Positions 41,928 to 50,807 of a stretch of 64,000 nt of DNA are shown here, piece by piece (the stretch's first letter is position 1; each line of letters opens with the position of its first letter). Origin of the DNA: Pararhizobium sp. Lineage in GTDB: Bacteria; Pseudomonadota; Alphaproteobacteria; Rhizobiales; Rhizobiaceae. The position numbers were made by a program, and so were the translations under genes. The notes below the pieces were generated by a model. The model saw only the letters and a program-made list of their open reading frames with translations, ran no database searches and was not told where the DNA came from. The DNA lies in contig JAURWE010000066.1 in assembly GCA_030655075.1 (NCBI GenBank), positions 117,498 through 181,497 of the forward strand, read 5' to 3'.

Positions 41928-42362
41928 ATGACAGAATCCGCCATTGGCGCAGGCAATGATTTGCTGGTCGAGCTCACGGCCGACATCGTTGCCGCCTATG
42001 TAAGCCACCATGTTGTGCCCGTGTCCGAACTCGCGGCCCTGATCGGCGACGTTCATGCGGCGCTCAACAACACCGCGTCCCCGGTGGCCATTATCGCCGC
42101 TGTCGAAAAGCAGAAGCCGGCCGTATCGGTGCGCAAATCCGTGCAGGACGACCAGATCACCTGCCTGGAATGCGGCGGCACCTTCAAGTCGCTGAAGCGC
42201 CATCTGATGACCCACCACACGCTGTCTCCCGAAGAGTACCGCGAAAAGTGGGATCTGCCTGCCGATTACCCGATGGTTGCACCCGCCTATGCCGAAGCCC
42301 GCTCGCGGCTCGCCAAGGAAATGGGTCTCGGCCAGCGCCGCAAGCGCCGCGCCGCCAAATAA
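41928..42362 (+). CDS. mucR: MucR/Ros family zinc-finger transcriptional regulator
   Basis: 144 residues. The prokaryotic Cys2His2 finger is C79-x2-C82-x9-H92-x3-H96 (ITCLECGGTFKSLKRHLMTH), followed by LSPEEYREKWDLPADYPMVAP, typical of MucR/RosR. The first ~60 residues mediate oligomerisation. In rhizobia MucR is an H-NS-like global regulator of exopolysaccharide, motility and cell-cycle genes and represses itself. CAGGAG eight bases before the ATG at 41928 fixes the start; the frame upstream lies in the AT-rich leader. Confidence 0.95.
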   Translation: MTESAIGAGNDLLVELTADIVAAYVSHHVVPVSELAALIGDVHAALNNTASPVAIIAAVEKQKPAVSVRKSVQDDQITCLECGGTFKSLKRHLMTHHTLSPEEYREKWDLPADYPMVAPAYAEARSRLAKEMGLGQRRKRRAAK

Positions 42363-42366
42363 ACCT

Positions 42367-42425
42367 CCGGTGCAGAGTGCACCGTCTTTTCAAAACCGGG
42401 CTGCATGTGCAGCCTGGTTTTTTTT
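42367..42425 (+). terminator. Tandem terminator hairpins after mucR
   Basis: First hairpin CGGTGCA-gag-TGCACCG with TCTTTT after it. Second hairpin 42392-42421: AAAACCGGGCTGCA pairing through a two-base loop with TGCAGCCTGGTTTT, one G-T wobble, running into TTTTT. The second is a strong Rho-independent terminator. Confidence 0.85.
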
Positions 42426-42598
42426 GACCATAAAAGCAGGCTTGTCATTCAGAAGAAAGGAAAAAAAGCCTAAAATTTACTGAGCATTTACAAGGGTGAG
42501 CGTGATTTCGAGGTGATTTCGCGCAAAATGGCTTTCCTTTATCCCTGTCCATGCACTAGGGTGTGTGAATTAATTCCTATAATAACGAGGAGTTCATC

Positions 42599-43081
42599 AT
42601 GCCCGCAGCCAAACCCGTCCTCTCCATTTCGCCGGGATCGTCCGGTTTGCGGCCCCGCTACCGCACAACCGGCTTCAGTCTGGCCGCGCCCGAACGCAAG
42701 GGACGAATGTCCGGGCACCTGGCCCCGGTCGAGATCTATGACCCCGAACGTGCAATGGCGCTGCGGGTCATCTGCCAGGCGGTCCGGCAGCTGGTGACCG
42801 ATATCCTGGTGTTGGCCAGCGAGCGCGTGCAGGTCCGCCGCGATTATCGCCGCACCGGTTGCCATGTCCGCCAGATCACCATGTATGTCTGCCACGTGGC
42901 GCTGCGGCTCTCGATGAGCGATGTCGGCCAGGCCTTTGGCCGTGACCGCACAACCGTGGCGCATGCCTGCGGCGTCGTCGAGGATCGCCGCGATGATGCT
43001 TCCTTCAATGATTTCATCGCCGTGATCGAGCGCATGGTCACCGCCGTCTTCACGCTCGACGGAGGCCGCTACCATGTCTGA
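42599..43081 (+). CDS. DnaA-C-like helix-turn-helix protein
   Basis: 160 residues. After a flexible, proline-rich N-terminus, residues ~70-135 resemble the DnaA domain IV DNA-binding fold: RVQVRRDYRRTGCHVRQITM, YVCHVALRLSMSDVGQAFGR and DRTTVAHACGVVEDRR (DnaA signature region D-x-T-T-V-x-H-A). There is no AAA+ domain, so it cannot start replication by itself; it is a regulator found in rhizobia next to a DUF6456 gene. GAGGAG precedes the ATG and a TATAAT stands at 42578-42583. It overlaps the next gene by eight bases. Confidence 0.82.
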   Translation: MPAAKPVLSISPGSSGLRPRYRTTGFSLAAPERKGRMSGHLAPVEIYDPERAMALRVICQAVRQLVTDILVLASERVQVRRDYRRTGCHVRQITMYVCHVALRLSMSDVGQAFGRDRTTVAHACGVVEDRRDDASFNDFIAVIERMVTAVFTLDGGRYHV

Positions 43082-43904
43082 TCAGAAAAAGGCACCAGCC
43101 CGCAATCCGGCAAAGGCTCTTCTGGCGCTCCTGCGCCATGTCGCGGGTCACCGCGTGACGATCCGCGCCGGGCAGGGCGACATTAAGGGTGAGGGGGCGC
43201 CGGTCACGCTCGAGCGCGCTGGCCAGGCGCCGCGCAGTTTCGACCGGGCGCTGTTGCGTCGCGCGATTGCCAGTGGATTGCTGGTCGCCGCCAAAGACGA
43301 CCTCCGCGCCACGCCGCAAGCCGCCGCTTTCATCCGCCGGGCGCTGGTCGAGCCGGACGCGGCCTTTCAGGACCAGCACCGCGATCTGCGCCAGACCTCG
43401 GTCCTGGTCGGTTCCCTGCGCACGCCCGTGCGCATCAACGACAGCGAATCACCCTTGGCCGCACTCGCGCGGCTGAAGGACAAATCCGGCCAGGCCTTTC
43501 TGCACGACGATGCCATTGCGGCTGGCGAGCGCCTGCATGCCGACTTCATGCGCGCCCAGCTGCAGCCACGCCTGACCATGTCCTACGAGCCGCGCCTGTC
43601 CTCGAAAACCAAGGGAATGGCAAACGCCGCTGCCGAGCTCTCCGACACGGCGCTCGCTGCCCGCCACAGGGTCGAAAAGGCCATCGATGCCATGGGACCG
43701 GAACTGTCAGGCGTGGCGCTTGATGTCTGCTGCTTCATGAAGGGGCTGGAACTGGTCGAGCGCGAACGCCAATGGCCGGCCCGCTCCGCAAAACTCATGC
43801 TGCGCACCGCCCTGATGGCGCTCGCCCGCCACCACGCCCCGCCGCCCGCCGCCCGCCGCCGCATCCAGTCCTGGGGCGCGGACGGATTCCGGCCGGTTTT
43901 CTGA
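43074..43904 (+). CDS. DUF6456 domain-containing protein
   Basis: 276 residues, soluble. The N-terminal ~90 residues look like a degenerate winged helix (SFDRALLRRAIASGLLVAAKDDLRATPQA) and the C-terminal DUF6456 region carries SPLAALARLKDKSGQAFL, AGERLHADFMRAQLQPRLTM and GPELSGVALDVCCFMKGLEL with a basic tail. The family is alphaproteobacterial and thought to be DNA-binding; function unknown. Overlap with the DnaA-C-like gene implies joint translation and probably joint action. The 3-prime end is GC-rich and proline/arginine-heavy (APPPAARRRIQSWG). Confidence 0.82.
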   Translation: MSDQKKAPARNPAKALLALLRHVAGHRVTIRAGQGDIKGEGAPVTLERAGQAPRSFDRALLRRAIASGLLVAAKDDLRATPQAAAFIRRALVEPDAAFQDQHRDLRQTSVLVGSLRTPVRINDSESPLAALARLKDKSGQAFLHDDAIAAGERLHADFMRAQLQPRLTMSYEPRLSSKTKGMANAAAELSDTALAARHRVEKAIDAMGPELSGVALDVCCFMKGLELVERERQWPARSAKLMLRTALMALARHHAPPPAARRRIQSWGADGFRPVF

Positions 43905-43963
43905 GCTGCTTGAGGGAGCGGTGGGATGTCGTAGTATTCAGTAGCAGTGAAAAGGGTGATCCA

Positions 43964-44233
43964 ATGCAAACCGAAAAACTCAGCATCAGCCTGCCGATGG
44001 ATATGGCCCGCATGGTGCGGCGTCAGGTGGAGGAGGGCGGATACGCGTCCAACAGCGAAGTCATCCGCGACGCCCTGCGCCTCTGGCAGCAACGTCAGCA
44101 GGACCGTGACAACAGGCTGGAAGCGATACGCGCAAGTTTGAACGAGGCCGCTGCTGACCCAGTGCGGTATTCGGCTGAGGATATTAGCGAATACTTTTCC
44201 TCTTCTCCCCAGCGGGGAGAAGGTGGCGCGTAG
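43964..44233 (+). CDS. Orphan ParD-like antitoxin with repeat-derived C-terminus
   Basis: 89 residues. A ribbon-helix-helix domain fills residues 1-45 (EKLSISLPMDMARMVRRQVE, GYASNSEVIRDALRLWQ), as in ParD/CopG-like antitoxins of the ParDE type. The helical neutralising tail continues to DISEYF, then the last ten residues (SSPQRGEGGA) are translated from a family A repeat that begins at 44200. No ParE gene follows: the next 270 bases are repeats. The toxin and perhaps the native antitoxin end were probably lost when the repeat arrived. It follows the DUF6456 gene by 59 bases. Confidence 0.7.
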   Translation: MQTEKLSISLPMDMARMVRRQVEEGGYASNSEVIRDALRLWQQRQQDRDNRLEAIRASLNEAAADPVRYSAEDISEYFSSSPQRGEGGA

Positions 44234-44495
44234 CGCCGGATGAGGGGGCCCCAAGACCTCTGATTCGCCGATGGCCCCCTCATCGTCACGCGTACCGCGC
44301 GACACTTCTTCCCGCTGGGAGAAGAGGGAGAGGACGCGCTAAGCTTTTGAAAAATGTCGGGAAAATCGGCGCGAATTATACCTCCCCTTGAGGGGGAGGG
44401 TCGGGCCGCAGGTCCGGGGTGGGGTGATCCTCTGAGGTAAGCAACAGTCACCCCCACCCACCGCTTCGCGGTGACCTCCCCCTCAAGGGGGAGGT
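44200..44495. repeat. Composite A-linker-B repeat, copy 2
   Basis: Family A unit 44200-44330 (cttctccccagcggggagaa .. gaagaggga), linker with gcgctaagcttttgaaaaatgtcgg, then family B unit 44380-44495. It overlaps the 3-prime end of the ParD gene and stops eight bases before the end of sufE. Confidence 0.85.
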
Positions 44496-44502
44496 GGAAG
44501 GC

Positions 44503-44928
44503 TCAAGCCCCGACCAGGCTCCGCGTCGCCTCGTCCTTGATGCGCTTGATCATCGAGCGCAGGCCGTTGGCACGTTGGGCCGAGAGGTGTTCGACCAGAC
44601 CGATCTTGTCGAAGACGGTGAGCGCGTCCAGCGTGGCGATCTCGGAGGCTTTTTTGCCGGAATAGGTGGCGAGCACGATAGCGACGAGGCCGCGCACGAT
44701 ATGGGCGTCCGATTCGCCCTCGAAGGTGAGGATCGGGTCGGGCCTGCTTCCGTCCGAATGGGTGACCAGCCAGACCTGGCTGGCACAGCCCTGCACCTTG
44801 TTTTCAGCCGTGCGCTTCTCTTCGGCCATGTCCGGCAGCGATTTGCCGAGCTCGATGACATAGCGGTAGCGGTCTTCCCAGTCGTCGAGAAAGGCAAAGT
44901 CGTCGATGATGGTGGAAAGCGGCTGCAT
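44503..44928 (-). CDS. sufE: SufE family sulfur acceptor protein
   Basis: 141 residues. The sulfur-accepting cysteine is C48 in ENKVQGCASQVWL; other family marks are IIDDFAFLDDWEDRYRYVIE and LVAIVLATYSGKKASEI. SufE takes persulfide from the cysteine desulfurase SufS and stimulates Fe-S cluster assembly. No other suf gene is in the window, which is usual for the rhizobial stand-alone copy. The start is the ATG at 44928. Confidence 0.93.
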   Translation of the reverse strand: MQPLSTIIDDFAFLDDWEDRYRYVIELGKSLPDMAEEKRTAENKVQGCASQVWLVTHSDGSRPDPILTFEGESDAHIVRGLVAIVLATYSGKKASEIATLDALTVFDKIGLVEHLSAQRANGLRSMIKRIKDEATRSLVGA

Positions 44929-44967
44929 GCGTCACGTCCGTCGTTGGGTGTCTCCGCTTCATATAAG

Positions 44968-45014
44968 GCAGTCTCCCAAAAGTGTGCAGCGGTTTTGAGA
45001 TAAAAGACATGCAT
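44968..45014. repeat. Family D palindromic repeat, single copy
   Basis: gcagtctcccaaaagtgtgcagcggttttgagataaaagacatgcat. It is related to the tandem pair at 25362 and lies upstream of sufE, between two minus-strand genes. Confidence 0.8.
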
Positions 45015-45065
45015 AAAACCAAAAACCACAGCCGGGCACCGTTGAGAACCTGCAAACGTGATGGA

Positions 45066-45770
45066 TCAGATCGTGATCGAGAGCGGAATGGCGACCGGCT
45101 CGGCCGGCGCCGTGCCGCCGGTCTCCGGCAGCCGCGCCGCTGCCGCCTCCAGCACCGCGATGGCCTTGTCGATGCCGCCGCTCTCACTGTCCAGCTTCTG
45201 TTGCGCCATGTCGCGCCTGGCTTTTTCGAGCAGCTGCTTGATCTGCCGCGCCACGCTTTTGAGCTCGTTCATCGTGTCCTGGTCGGAGCGCGCGTTGCCG
45301 GGCGAATCATCCGACATTTCGGCGTAGGCACGCTGCGCAAACGTCGAGGCCTGCGGTTGTTCGGCCTCAGCGGAGACCTGCGCAGCATCCGCCGCAACGG
45401 CCGTACTGGCCGTCGAGACCACGGCGCCTGCCTCGGCCGCCATTCCGGCGGCGAACTGATTGGCGGCCGAGCCGAGTTTGGCCGCCAGCTGCTGGGCAAG
45501 GCGGGCAAGCGTTTCCGGGTCGGAGACCCACATCATCAGGGCACGCAGCTCTTCCTTGGCTTCCGCCAGCCGTTGCGCCGCCGTCGCCTTCTGCTGCGCC
45601 GGTGTGCTGATCGCGATCGACCGTGCCGCCGCCAGCGCATCTTCGGCCTGCTGCTGGCGCAACAGCAAAGGGTCGGTTTCCGCCGTTTGCTGCAGGTTGC
45701 CGTTACCGGAGGAACGGGCCGCCGTTGCCCCTGATGGCACGGGGGTGGTCCAGAGTGCGGAAATAAGCAT
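45066..45770 (-). CDS. Hypothetical alanine-rich helical protein
   Basis: 234 residues rich in Ala and Gln, with no signal peptide or membrane helix that I can see. Long helices dominate: LLLRQQQAEDALAAARSIA, QKATAAQRLAEAKEELRALM, MNELKSVARQIKQLLEKARR and IDKAIAVLEAAAARLPE. The N-terminal 30 residues and the central Ala-rich stretch look disordered. It has the look of a coiled-coil or flagellin/secretion-associated helper but I know no family. It is 72 bases downstream of the large unrecognised gene on the same strand, so the two probably form an operon. Confidence 0.6.
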   Translation of the reverse strand: MLISALWTTPVPSGATAARSSGNGNLQQTAETDPLLLRQQQAEDALAAARSIAISTPAQQKATAAQRLAEAKEELRALMMWVSDPETLARLAQQLAAKLGSAANQFAAGMAAEAGAVVSTASTAVAADAAQVSAEAEQPQASTFAQRAYAEMSDDSPGNARSDQDTMNELKSVARQIKQLLEKARRDMAQQKLDSESGGIDKAIAVLEAAAARLPETGGTAPAEPVAIPLSITI

Positions 45771-45842
45771 GCGTTACCGGTCCTTGCCGAATTCAGGTTC
45801 CGGCAAAAGACCATGCGCGCCTTGCGCGGGGCGGTCTCCTCT

Positions 45843-48098
45843 TCAGGTCCGTCTGACCTCGAACAGCGTCACCTGCTCGTCGGCCACACTCATGCTCCAT
45901 TGTCCGGCGCTGGTCATCGAGCCGATCGGGCCGGAGAACGATCCCGCGACCCGCACCGATTTTTTGCCGTCCTTTTGCAGAAGCACGGCGCTGCCGTCCT
46001 TCATGCGGGCCACCGCCACCGGTTCCGTCTCAAAGCCGGGAATCAGCACGACCTGATGCAGGCCGGGCAGTTTCTTTGCGGCACTCAGGAACGCCTTGGG
46101 GATCTCCGCTGGCGGAATCGGCTGCGGGTTCAGTGCCACCTTGTCGGTCCGGGTGTCGATTTCCAGCGCTGCTGCTGCAACACCACCGCCAAACGCGTGC
46201 CGCATCAGCCGGTCACCGATCCGCCGTGTCAGCTGCACCTCTCCGTGTTTGCCGGCGTCGAGCCGGTTGATACTGCCGCGCTCGAGCGACGGGCCGCGCA
46301 TGAAGGCGGCACTCTTGATCTTGTACTTTCCCGCCATGCTCTGCCGGTTGACCCGCTGCAGGCTCGTTGGACCAATGGCTTCCGACAGCGGCAGAAAGAT
46401 CGGGATGAGTGCCTTGCCGGCCGCATCGGCGGTCACGTCGATCGTGTGGTCGGCGGAGCGGAAGCGCACGAGCTCACCTGCCTCCAGGCCTGAGAGCGTC
46501 ACCAGCTGTACGTCGATACCCCGGCCGCCGGCCAGCAAACGCAGCCAGTTCGGGTCCTCGAGCGGTGGATCGAGGATGTCGATATCGATTGTCCCGTGCC
46601 CCTTGGCCCATTCGATCAGCGACAGCTGGTCGTCCGTCAGATAGTTGCAATTGTCGATGTAGAACGTCCGGAATTCGACGTTGCCGTCGCTGTCCACCGT
46701 TACGGTCGGATGGCCGAGATTGTACAGCCGCACGCCGCGCGCGGTGCGCAGGATGAGTTTGACGTCCTGCCGGATCCCCCGGGCGACCGTGGCCGGGATC
46801 GAGAAACCCACCGAGCCGCTGTCTGCCGGGCCGGGGCTGGCCGGATCCGAGCCGATGTAGGAGGCGGCAGTGCCGCCGGGGTCGAGCAATTTGGTGCCGC
46901 AATAGGCTCCGGCCCAGCTGAATTCGACCGAGGCATGGCAGGCGACATCGGTAATCTTCAGCGTCTTGGGGGGACCCTTGCCGCCGGTTCCCCGGCATGT
47001 GCCGAACCAGGAGGGCTGGCCGAAGGGTGTGAACCGGCTGGAAAGCGTGTTCCAGGAGGCATGGACCGGCCGCACCGGCCCGCCCAGCGTCATGCCCGCC
47101 GCATCCGCCGCAAGGATGGTCATGTCCAGCCGGGCGCCACCGAAGGTCACGGAAGGCAGCGGCCGGTCCATGAAGAAGGTTCGGTCGTCAATGCGGGTGC
47201 CACCGAAACTTGCCGGGTTGAGTGCCTTGGTGAGCTCCTTGTCGAAGGCCTTCTCAACCGGGGTCTCGATAAAGCCCGGCGCATCTGTATGCAGCTGCAG
47301 CCGGCTGCGATTGATCGTCACCCGCAGCACGGGCGGCTGGCTGCCGATGAGGTCGAGATTGACGCGAAGCGGAATCTGGGCGTGTCCGGCGACGGGATCC
47401 GGCAGATTGGCGAAGGCATTGCCGGCAAGACGGGCACTGCCGCCCACCGGTTCCCAGGCCAGCGACACCTGAGCGCCGTAGGGCAGCGGCGGCACCTGCG
47501 CCTGCGCAAAACCGACCATGCCCGGACCATCGATGAACAGGCCCCAATCCTGACCCGCCACCAGATGCGCGGCTGCGGCACCGGCGGGGTCGAACCGGAT
47601 CACGGTGAGGTCTGCCAGAACCAGGATCTGCGACGATCCGGGTGCAGGCAGGCCAAGTGCCGTGAAGACGGGCGCCAGATTGAGCGGCGGCAGGTCCGGC
47701 GCCGAGTTCCGCACCGTTTGCAGCAGCGGATCGAGCTGCGGATTGGGCACCTCCGGCCTGAGGTCGGCAAGTGTGACCGAGAGCGACTGTCCGGCCACGG
47801 CCAGGCTGTACTCCATCAGCAGCCGTCCGGCCGGGGTGGTCGCACCCGGCGGAACCCCGTTTTCCGACAGCGGCAGGCTCGCTTCCGGCACCAGGTAGAT
47901 GTCGATGGGCACGATCAGCCGGACATCGCCGCTTGGTCCACCGGCGATGCTGATGCCGCTTTCAAACACGTCCATATGATCGATGAACACAGGGCCGATG
48001 GGCGCCAGGCACCGCGCGTAAAGCTGCGCCTGGATCGCGCGCGAAAACAAAATTGCAAAGGCACTGTTTCTGATCTGAATTTCGACGGCCACGGTCAT
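45843..48098 (-). CDS. Large hypothetical protein, possible lipid-binding or beta-rich protein
   Basis: 751 residues, no signal peptide and no membrane helix. It is beta-rich with long amphipathic strands (AVEIQIRNSAFAILFSRAIQ, GDVRLIVPIDIYLVPEAS, VLRVTINRSRLQLHTDAPGF, RLDMTILAADAAGMTLGG). A short helix EKAFDKELTKALN between strands faintly recalls TULIP-type lipid-binding modules such as Clostridium P47; this is a guess. A DVKLILRTARG .. NVEFRTFYIDNCNY segment and a C-terminal KVALNPQPIPPAEI motif occur in the second half; the NPQP(L/I)PP motif recurs in otherwise unrelated hypothetical proteins. Codon use is normal for the window. Only a very close GGGAGA precedes the ATG. Function unknown. 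Confidence 0.6.
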   Translation of the reverse strand: MTVAVEIQIRNSAFAILFSRAIQAQLYARCLAPIGPVFIDHMDVFESGISIAGGPSGDVRLIVPIDIYLVPEASLPLSENGVPPGATTPAGRLLMEYSLAVAGQSLSVTLADLRPEVPNPQLDPLLQTVRNSAPDLPPLNLAPVFTALGLPAPGSSQILVLADLTVIRFDPAGAAAAHLVAGQDWGLFIDGPGMVGFAQAQVPPLPYGAQVSLAWEPVGGSARLAGNAFANLPDPVAGHAQIPLRVNLDLIGSQPPVLRVTINRSRLQLHTDAPGFIETPVEKAFDKELTKALNPASFGGTRIDDRTFFMDRPLPSVTFGGARLDMTILAADAAGMTLGGPVRPVHASWNTLSSRFTPFGQPSWFGTCRGTGGKGPPKTLKITDVACHASVEFSWAGAYCGTKLLDPGGTAASYIGSDPASPGPADSGSVGFSIPATVARGIRQDVKLILRTARGVRLYNLGHPTVTVDSDGNVEFRTFYIDNCNYLTDDQLSLIEWAKGHGTIDIDILDPPLEDPNWLRLLAGGRGIDVQLVTLSGLEAGELVRFRSADHTIDVTADAAGKALIPIFLPLSEAIGPTSLQRVNRQSMAGKYKIKSAAFMRGPSLERGSINRLDAGKHGEVQLTRRIGDRLMRHAFGGGVAAAALEIDTRTDKVALNPQPIPPAEIPKAFLSAAKKLPGLHQVVLIPGFETEPVAVARMKDGSAVLLQKDGKKSVRVAGSFSGPIGSMTSAGQWSMSVADEQVTLFEVRRT

Positions 48099-48373
48099 TC
48101 TCCCGATTTACGTGCCGTTTTGCCTGCCGGCAAAGCGGTAGAATCTATTGGGGTGAAATAGGGCATGCTGAAAGATAGAATGTCGCTAATATACCCAAAG
48201 CCGCGCATCTTGGCCAAGAAAATGTAGCGCGCCGCGAATTTGGCAACCCGCCGCGTCCTGCCGTCGCAAACAAAGAGAAACGCCGCAAGGAAGGATCCTC
48301 ACGGCGCTCGCAAAATTGCAAGATCAGGTGACAGTAGGATAGAGGCAGGCACGTCGTCGTTCAGGGGATAGGC

Positions 48374-48790
48374 CTATTTCTTGGCAAGCGCGGCCTTCAG
48401 GTCCAGTGGCTTTGTCTGGGGAATGGCTTCGAGCGCCGGCGTGTCGTCGGTAAAGGGCTCCTCAGTCACCGGCTCGTTGCCGACGGTGCCGGTCAGCACC
48501 GCGTCGGAGGGTTCGGCGAACTTGTCGCCGAGAAATTCATAGGCGATGCGTGCACCTTCACGGGCCCGGTGGCCGAGAGCGACGAAGGTTTCACCACCCT
48601 TCTCGCAGACGTCGGGCTTCTCGACGCAGATGGCGCGAATGTAATCGAATGCTTCGGTCGCCGCCTGGAATGTGCCGCCGAGCTCGACGGTCGGGCCTTT
48701 TTCCAGCTTGCTGGAGGCCGCAGGGTCGAGGAACGGCAGCAGCACCAGCACCAGCGAAAACCAGAACGTTCCCTTGATCAGAAACCACAT
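48374..48790 (-). CDS. DUF5330 domain-containing membrane protein
   Basis: 138 residues. One N-terminal helix (MWFLIKGTFWFSLVLVLLPF) anchors it, followed by EAFDYIRAICVEKPDVCEKGGETFVALGHR with two Cys and an unstructured acidic tail (NEPVTEEPFTDDTPALEAIP). DUF5330 proteins are short alphaproteobacterial proteins of unknown role. The ATG at 48790 begins right at the membrane helix; the longer frame upstream is not conserved-looking. It is divergent from the histidine kinase gene, 454 bases away. Confidence 0.75.
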   Translation of the reverse strand: MWFLIKGTFWFSLVLVLLPFLDPAASSKLEKGPTVELGGTFQAATEAFDYIRAICVEKPDVCEKGGETFVALGHRAREGARIAYEFLGDKFAEPSDAVLTGTVGNEPVTEEPFTDDTPALEAIPQTKPLDLKAALAKK

Positions 48791-49244
48791 TGCCTTGTCC
48801 ACCGTGTCATTGCCCGCTCTGTGCCGGGCTTTCAATATCCGTTTTCCGGACGATGGCTCACTCTAGCCACCGGTTGCGAAGATGCGTTTTCAAAAACCGG
48901 TCAAGTTCGATGCAGATTTGATTAAAATGCCATCTATTCGGATTTGACCGGCATTTAAGTCGGATTTTAGCCGATGCCGTTAATCAACAAGGCGGCCCAT
49001 CCCCGGCAATGCCCGCCTTTGCGCTTGAGCGCGCTGCCACAATGGTTAACCGGCGTCAAAAAACCTACGAAAATCCGCCGCTTACCCCCCATTAACCACA
49101 AAAGACATTGCCCGGCGCAAATGCTCCAAAACGGGATTTTGGCGGGCGATCGGGCCGTTTGGGCACTGGGCTTTTATTCTTTCTTTAAGGCGCCGATGCG
49201 AAATTCACGAGTACAAGAACAGAACAAACCAGCAGGGTAAATCG
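48791..49244. other. Divergent intergenic region upstream of the histidine kinase
   Basis: 454 bases without a supported gene. TTAA-N7-TTTA at 48955-48969 is one base off the CtrA consensus TTAA-N7-TTAA, and further TTAA-containing sites (ggttaaccgg, cattaaccac) follow. AT-rich stretch near 49140-49200. No clear sigma-70 promoter could be fixed. Confidence 0.4.
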
Positions 49245-50807
49245 TTGCGCGTATTAAGTGACATCGCTGACAGGATGGCGTCCCGGGTTGACGCCATTGC
49301 CGACAGCTGGCTGTCGCGCCCCGTCGCCGGATCGCGCGCCGGCCGGGACGAACGCGTCATCGTGCGTGCCATTGCCGCTGCCAGCCTGCTTGCGCTTCCC
49401 ATCGTTCCACTCGTCCTTTCCGCCGTCCTGCCGGTCTCGCTCGCCCTGCCTGTCGGCTCGGCGCTGGTCGCCTCGGCAGCGCTGCTCGCCGGTGTCGGCT
49501 GCATCGCGCTGTCGCGCCACAGGGCAGAGCGCACGGCGTCTCTTCCGTTCATTGCGCTTCCGGTCCGCGCCGGCGGCCTTGAGCCCGTCTCCTACGACCT
49601 GTTCGCCGGCCTCGTCACCATTCACGACGTGCGCGGCGATGTCTTGAGCGTGCACGGCCGCGATGCCGCCGAGATGACCCGCTGGATGCGCGAGCCCACG
49701 GGCCGAGGCTTCATCGACCAGATCCACGTCTCCGACCGCATCCAGTTCCTGCAGGCCGTCGATGCGCTGCGTCAGGGCGAGGAGAGTGCGACGATCGATA
49801 TCCGTATGGAGCGCCGCAGCGCGCTCGCCGATGGTGAGCAGTTTCTCCATATGCGCTGCGACATGACGGTCCTGTGCAACGGCCAGGGCGAACTGCAGGC
49901 GATCCTCATCCAGTCGCGCGACGTCTCCGAGGAAGCCCGCCTGCGCCGCGAGGCCCAGGACAAGACTGCCATCGCCGAACAGGCCAACGACGCCAAGACC
50001 CGGTTTCTGGCTGCCGTCAGCCATGAGCTGCGCACGCCGCTCAATGCCATTCTCGGCTTTTCCGACATCCTCAGCGGCGAATATTTCGGCAAGCTCGAAA
50101 ACGACCGCCAGCGCGAATATGTCGCCCTGATCAACCAGTCGGGCGTGCATCTCCTATCTGTCGTCAACACGATGCTGGACATGAGCAAGATCGAGGCCGG
50201 CCGCTACGAGCTGATCCCCGAACCCTTCGAGGTGGCAACGGCAGTCAAGTCCTGCGAGGCCATGCTCGGCCATCAGGCCCGCGAAAAGGGCGTGCATCTG
50301 ACCAGCCGCATCATGCGCTCGGTGGGTGAGGTCAATGCCGACCAGCGTGCCCTGCAGCAGATCCTCATCAATCTCGTCGGCAACGCCATCAAGTTCACCG
50401 GCAAGGGCGGCGTCGTCACCATCGATGCCGAAAACGAGGGCGACCATCTGAAGCTTGTCATCAGCGACACCGGCATCGGCATTGCTGCCGACAAGCTCGG
50501 CCGCCTTGGACAACCTTTCGTCCAGATTCAAAACCAGTATTCCCGCCAGTACGAGGGCACCGGCCTTGGTCTCTCTCTCGTCAAGGGGCTGGTCGCCCTT
50601 CACGGCGGCACATTCGACATCGCCAGCGAACCGGGCGTCGGCACGGTGATTTCCGTGCGGATTCCGCTCGACGGCTCCGGCATCGCAGGGGTGGAAATTT
50701 ATGCGGATCCAGCGGACGGAGCGGTCGAATTCCCGCCACGCCTGACTTCTGCCGCACCGACGAACAGGAAAAGACGGCATGACGACCCGCAAGCGAAAAT
50801 CGCCTGA
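49245..50807 (+). CDS. Membrane PAS-domain sensor histidine kinase, DivJ/PleC-like
   Basis: 520 residues. Two membrane helices (about 44-66 and 68-92) are followed by a PAS-like domain (~115-235), then the HisKA domain with phospho-acceptor H260 in FLAAVSHELRTPLNAILGFS. The HATPase domain shows the N box INLVGNAIKFTG, G1 ISDTGIGIA and G2 YEGTGLGLSLVKGL. The H-box GFSDIL and the IKFTGKGG spacing resemble the DivJ/PleC/PdhS kinases that act on DivK in Rhizobiales, but family membership is not proved. No response regulator is adjacent. The start is a TTG at 49245 with GCAGGG upstream. It overlaps the next gene by 29 bases. Confidence 0.85.
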   Translation: MRVLSDIADRMASRVDAIADSWLSRPVAGSRAGRDERVIVRAIAAASLLALPIVPLVLSAVLPVSLALPVGSALVASAALLAGVGCIALSRHRAERTASLPFIALPVRAGGLEPVSYDLFAGLVTIHDVRGDVLSVHGRDAAEMTRWMREPTGRGFIDQIHVSDRIQFLQAVDALRQGEESATIDIRMERRSALADGEQFLHMRCDMTVLCNGQGELQAILIQSRDVSEEARLRREAQDKTAIAEQANDAKTRFLAAVSHELRTPLNAILGFSDILSGEYFGKLENDRQREYVALINQSGVHLLSVVNTMLDMSKIEAGRYELIPEPFEVATAVKSCEAMLGHQAREKGVHLTSRIMRSVGEVNADQRALQQILINLVGNAIKFTGKGGVVTIDAENEGDHLKLVISDTGIGIAADKLGRLGQPFVQIQNQYSRQYEGTGLGLSLVKGLVALHGGTFDIASEPGVGTVISVRIPLDGSGIAGVEIYADPADGAVEFPPRLTSAAPTNRKRRHDDPQAKIA

